This document shows, in pieces, positions 39,552 through 39,635 of a stretch of DNA of 39,635 nucleotides. The DNA is taken from assembly GCA_032718475.1 (NCBI GenBank), contig JAUCBJ010002681.1:1-39635 (forward strand), in the 5' to 3' direction. Each line of letters begins with the position of its first letter. Within the stretch, counting starts at the first letter, position 1. The translations under genes were made by a program, and so were the position numbers. The DNA comes from Nemertoderma westbladi (Eukaryota > Xenacoelomorpha > Nemertodermatida > Nemertodermatidae). The notes beneath the pieces are model-generated. The model ran no database searches. It saw nothing but the letters and a program-made list of their open reading frames with translations, and was not told the origin of the DNA.

Positions 39552-39635
39552 ACATACGTTCTGTATTGATTAGATTTATTTTTTTAATATTCAAGTTGTT
39601 AAGAATAAATTCGTTGTGCTAATACAACGGTAGTA

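Overview
The window looks like nuclear DNA of an invertebrate animal. It has spliced genes with GT-AG introns, metazoan-specific families (tetraspanins, a four-and-a-half-LIM protein, CCDC93), an endonuclease/reverse-transcriptase non-LTR retrotransposon present in several copies, and many short DNA-transposon relics. AT-rich intergenic DNA and the frequent word TAGGCCT would fit a marine invertebrate, possibly a deuterostome, but I cannot name the species.

Five protein-coding genes are supported. Two intronless tetraspanins lie near the ends (918-1781 on minus, 38487-39335 on plus). Between them is a tandem pair of plus-strand genes (3171-15116 and 16972-29805). Each has seven coding exons and encodes two calbindin-like EF-hands followed by a complete FHL-type set of LIM domains, a combination I do not know from described FHL proteins. 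A single-exon CCDC93 gene (31980-33746, minus) completes the set. CCDC93 belongs to the CCC/Commander endosomal recycling complex.

The most unusual structure is in the paired EF-hand/LIM genes. The EF-hand exons differ at about a quarter of sites, and most introns cannot be aligned by eye. The LIM exons differ at about 1% of sites, and the identical stretch begins abruptly inside an exon, which suggests recent gene conversion. In both genes one intron carries tandem copies of its own 5' exon-intron junction (38-bp unit, 21 and 8 donors) and of its own 3' intron-exon junction (40-41-bp unit). Gene A also has 18 copies of a 47-bp unit resembling a 3' splice site just before its last exon.

The rest is mostly repeats. 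There is an old LINE with a younger LINE nested in it (about 4520-9050), a nearly full-length LINE (19602-23040) inside a degenerate repeat block, and a 5'-truncated LINE with an 11-bp target duplication (26585-28338). A piggyBac-like element (11222-12776) sits inside a tRNA-derived repeat. Two long-terminal-inverted-repeat elements have 9-bp target duplications (24471-25317 and 35090-35500), and the second lies inside a Tc1/mariner-like element (34459-36484). A 17-bp minisatellite of 55 units (30601-31535) is open in all six frames and contains a 136-bp higher-order repeat. All homologies were judged by reading; no database search was possible.
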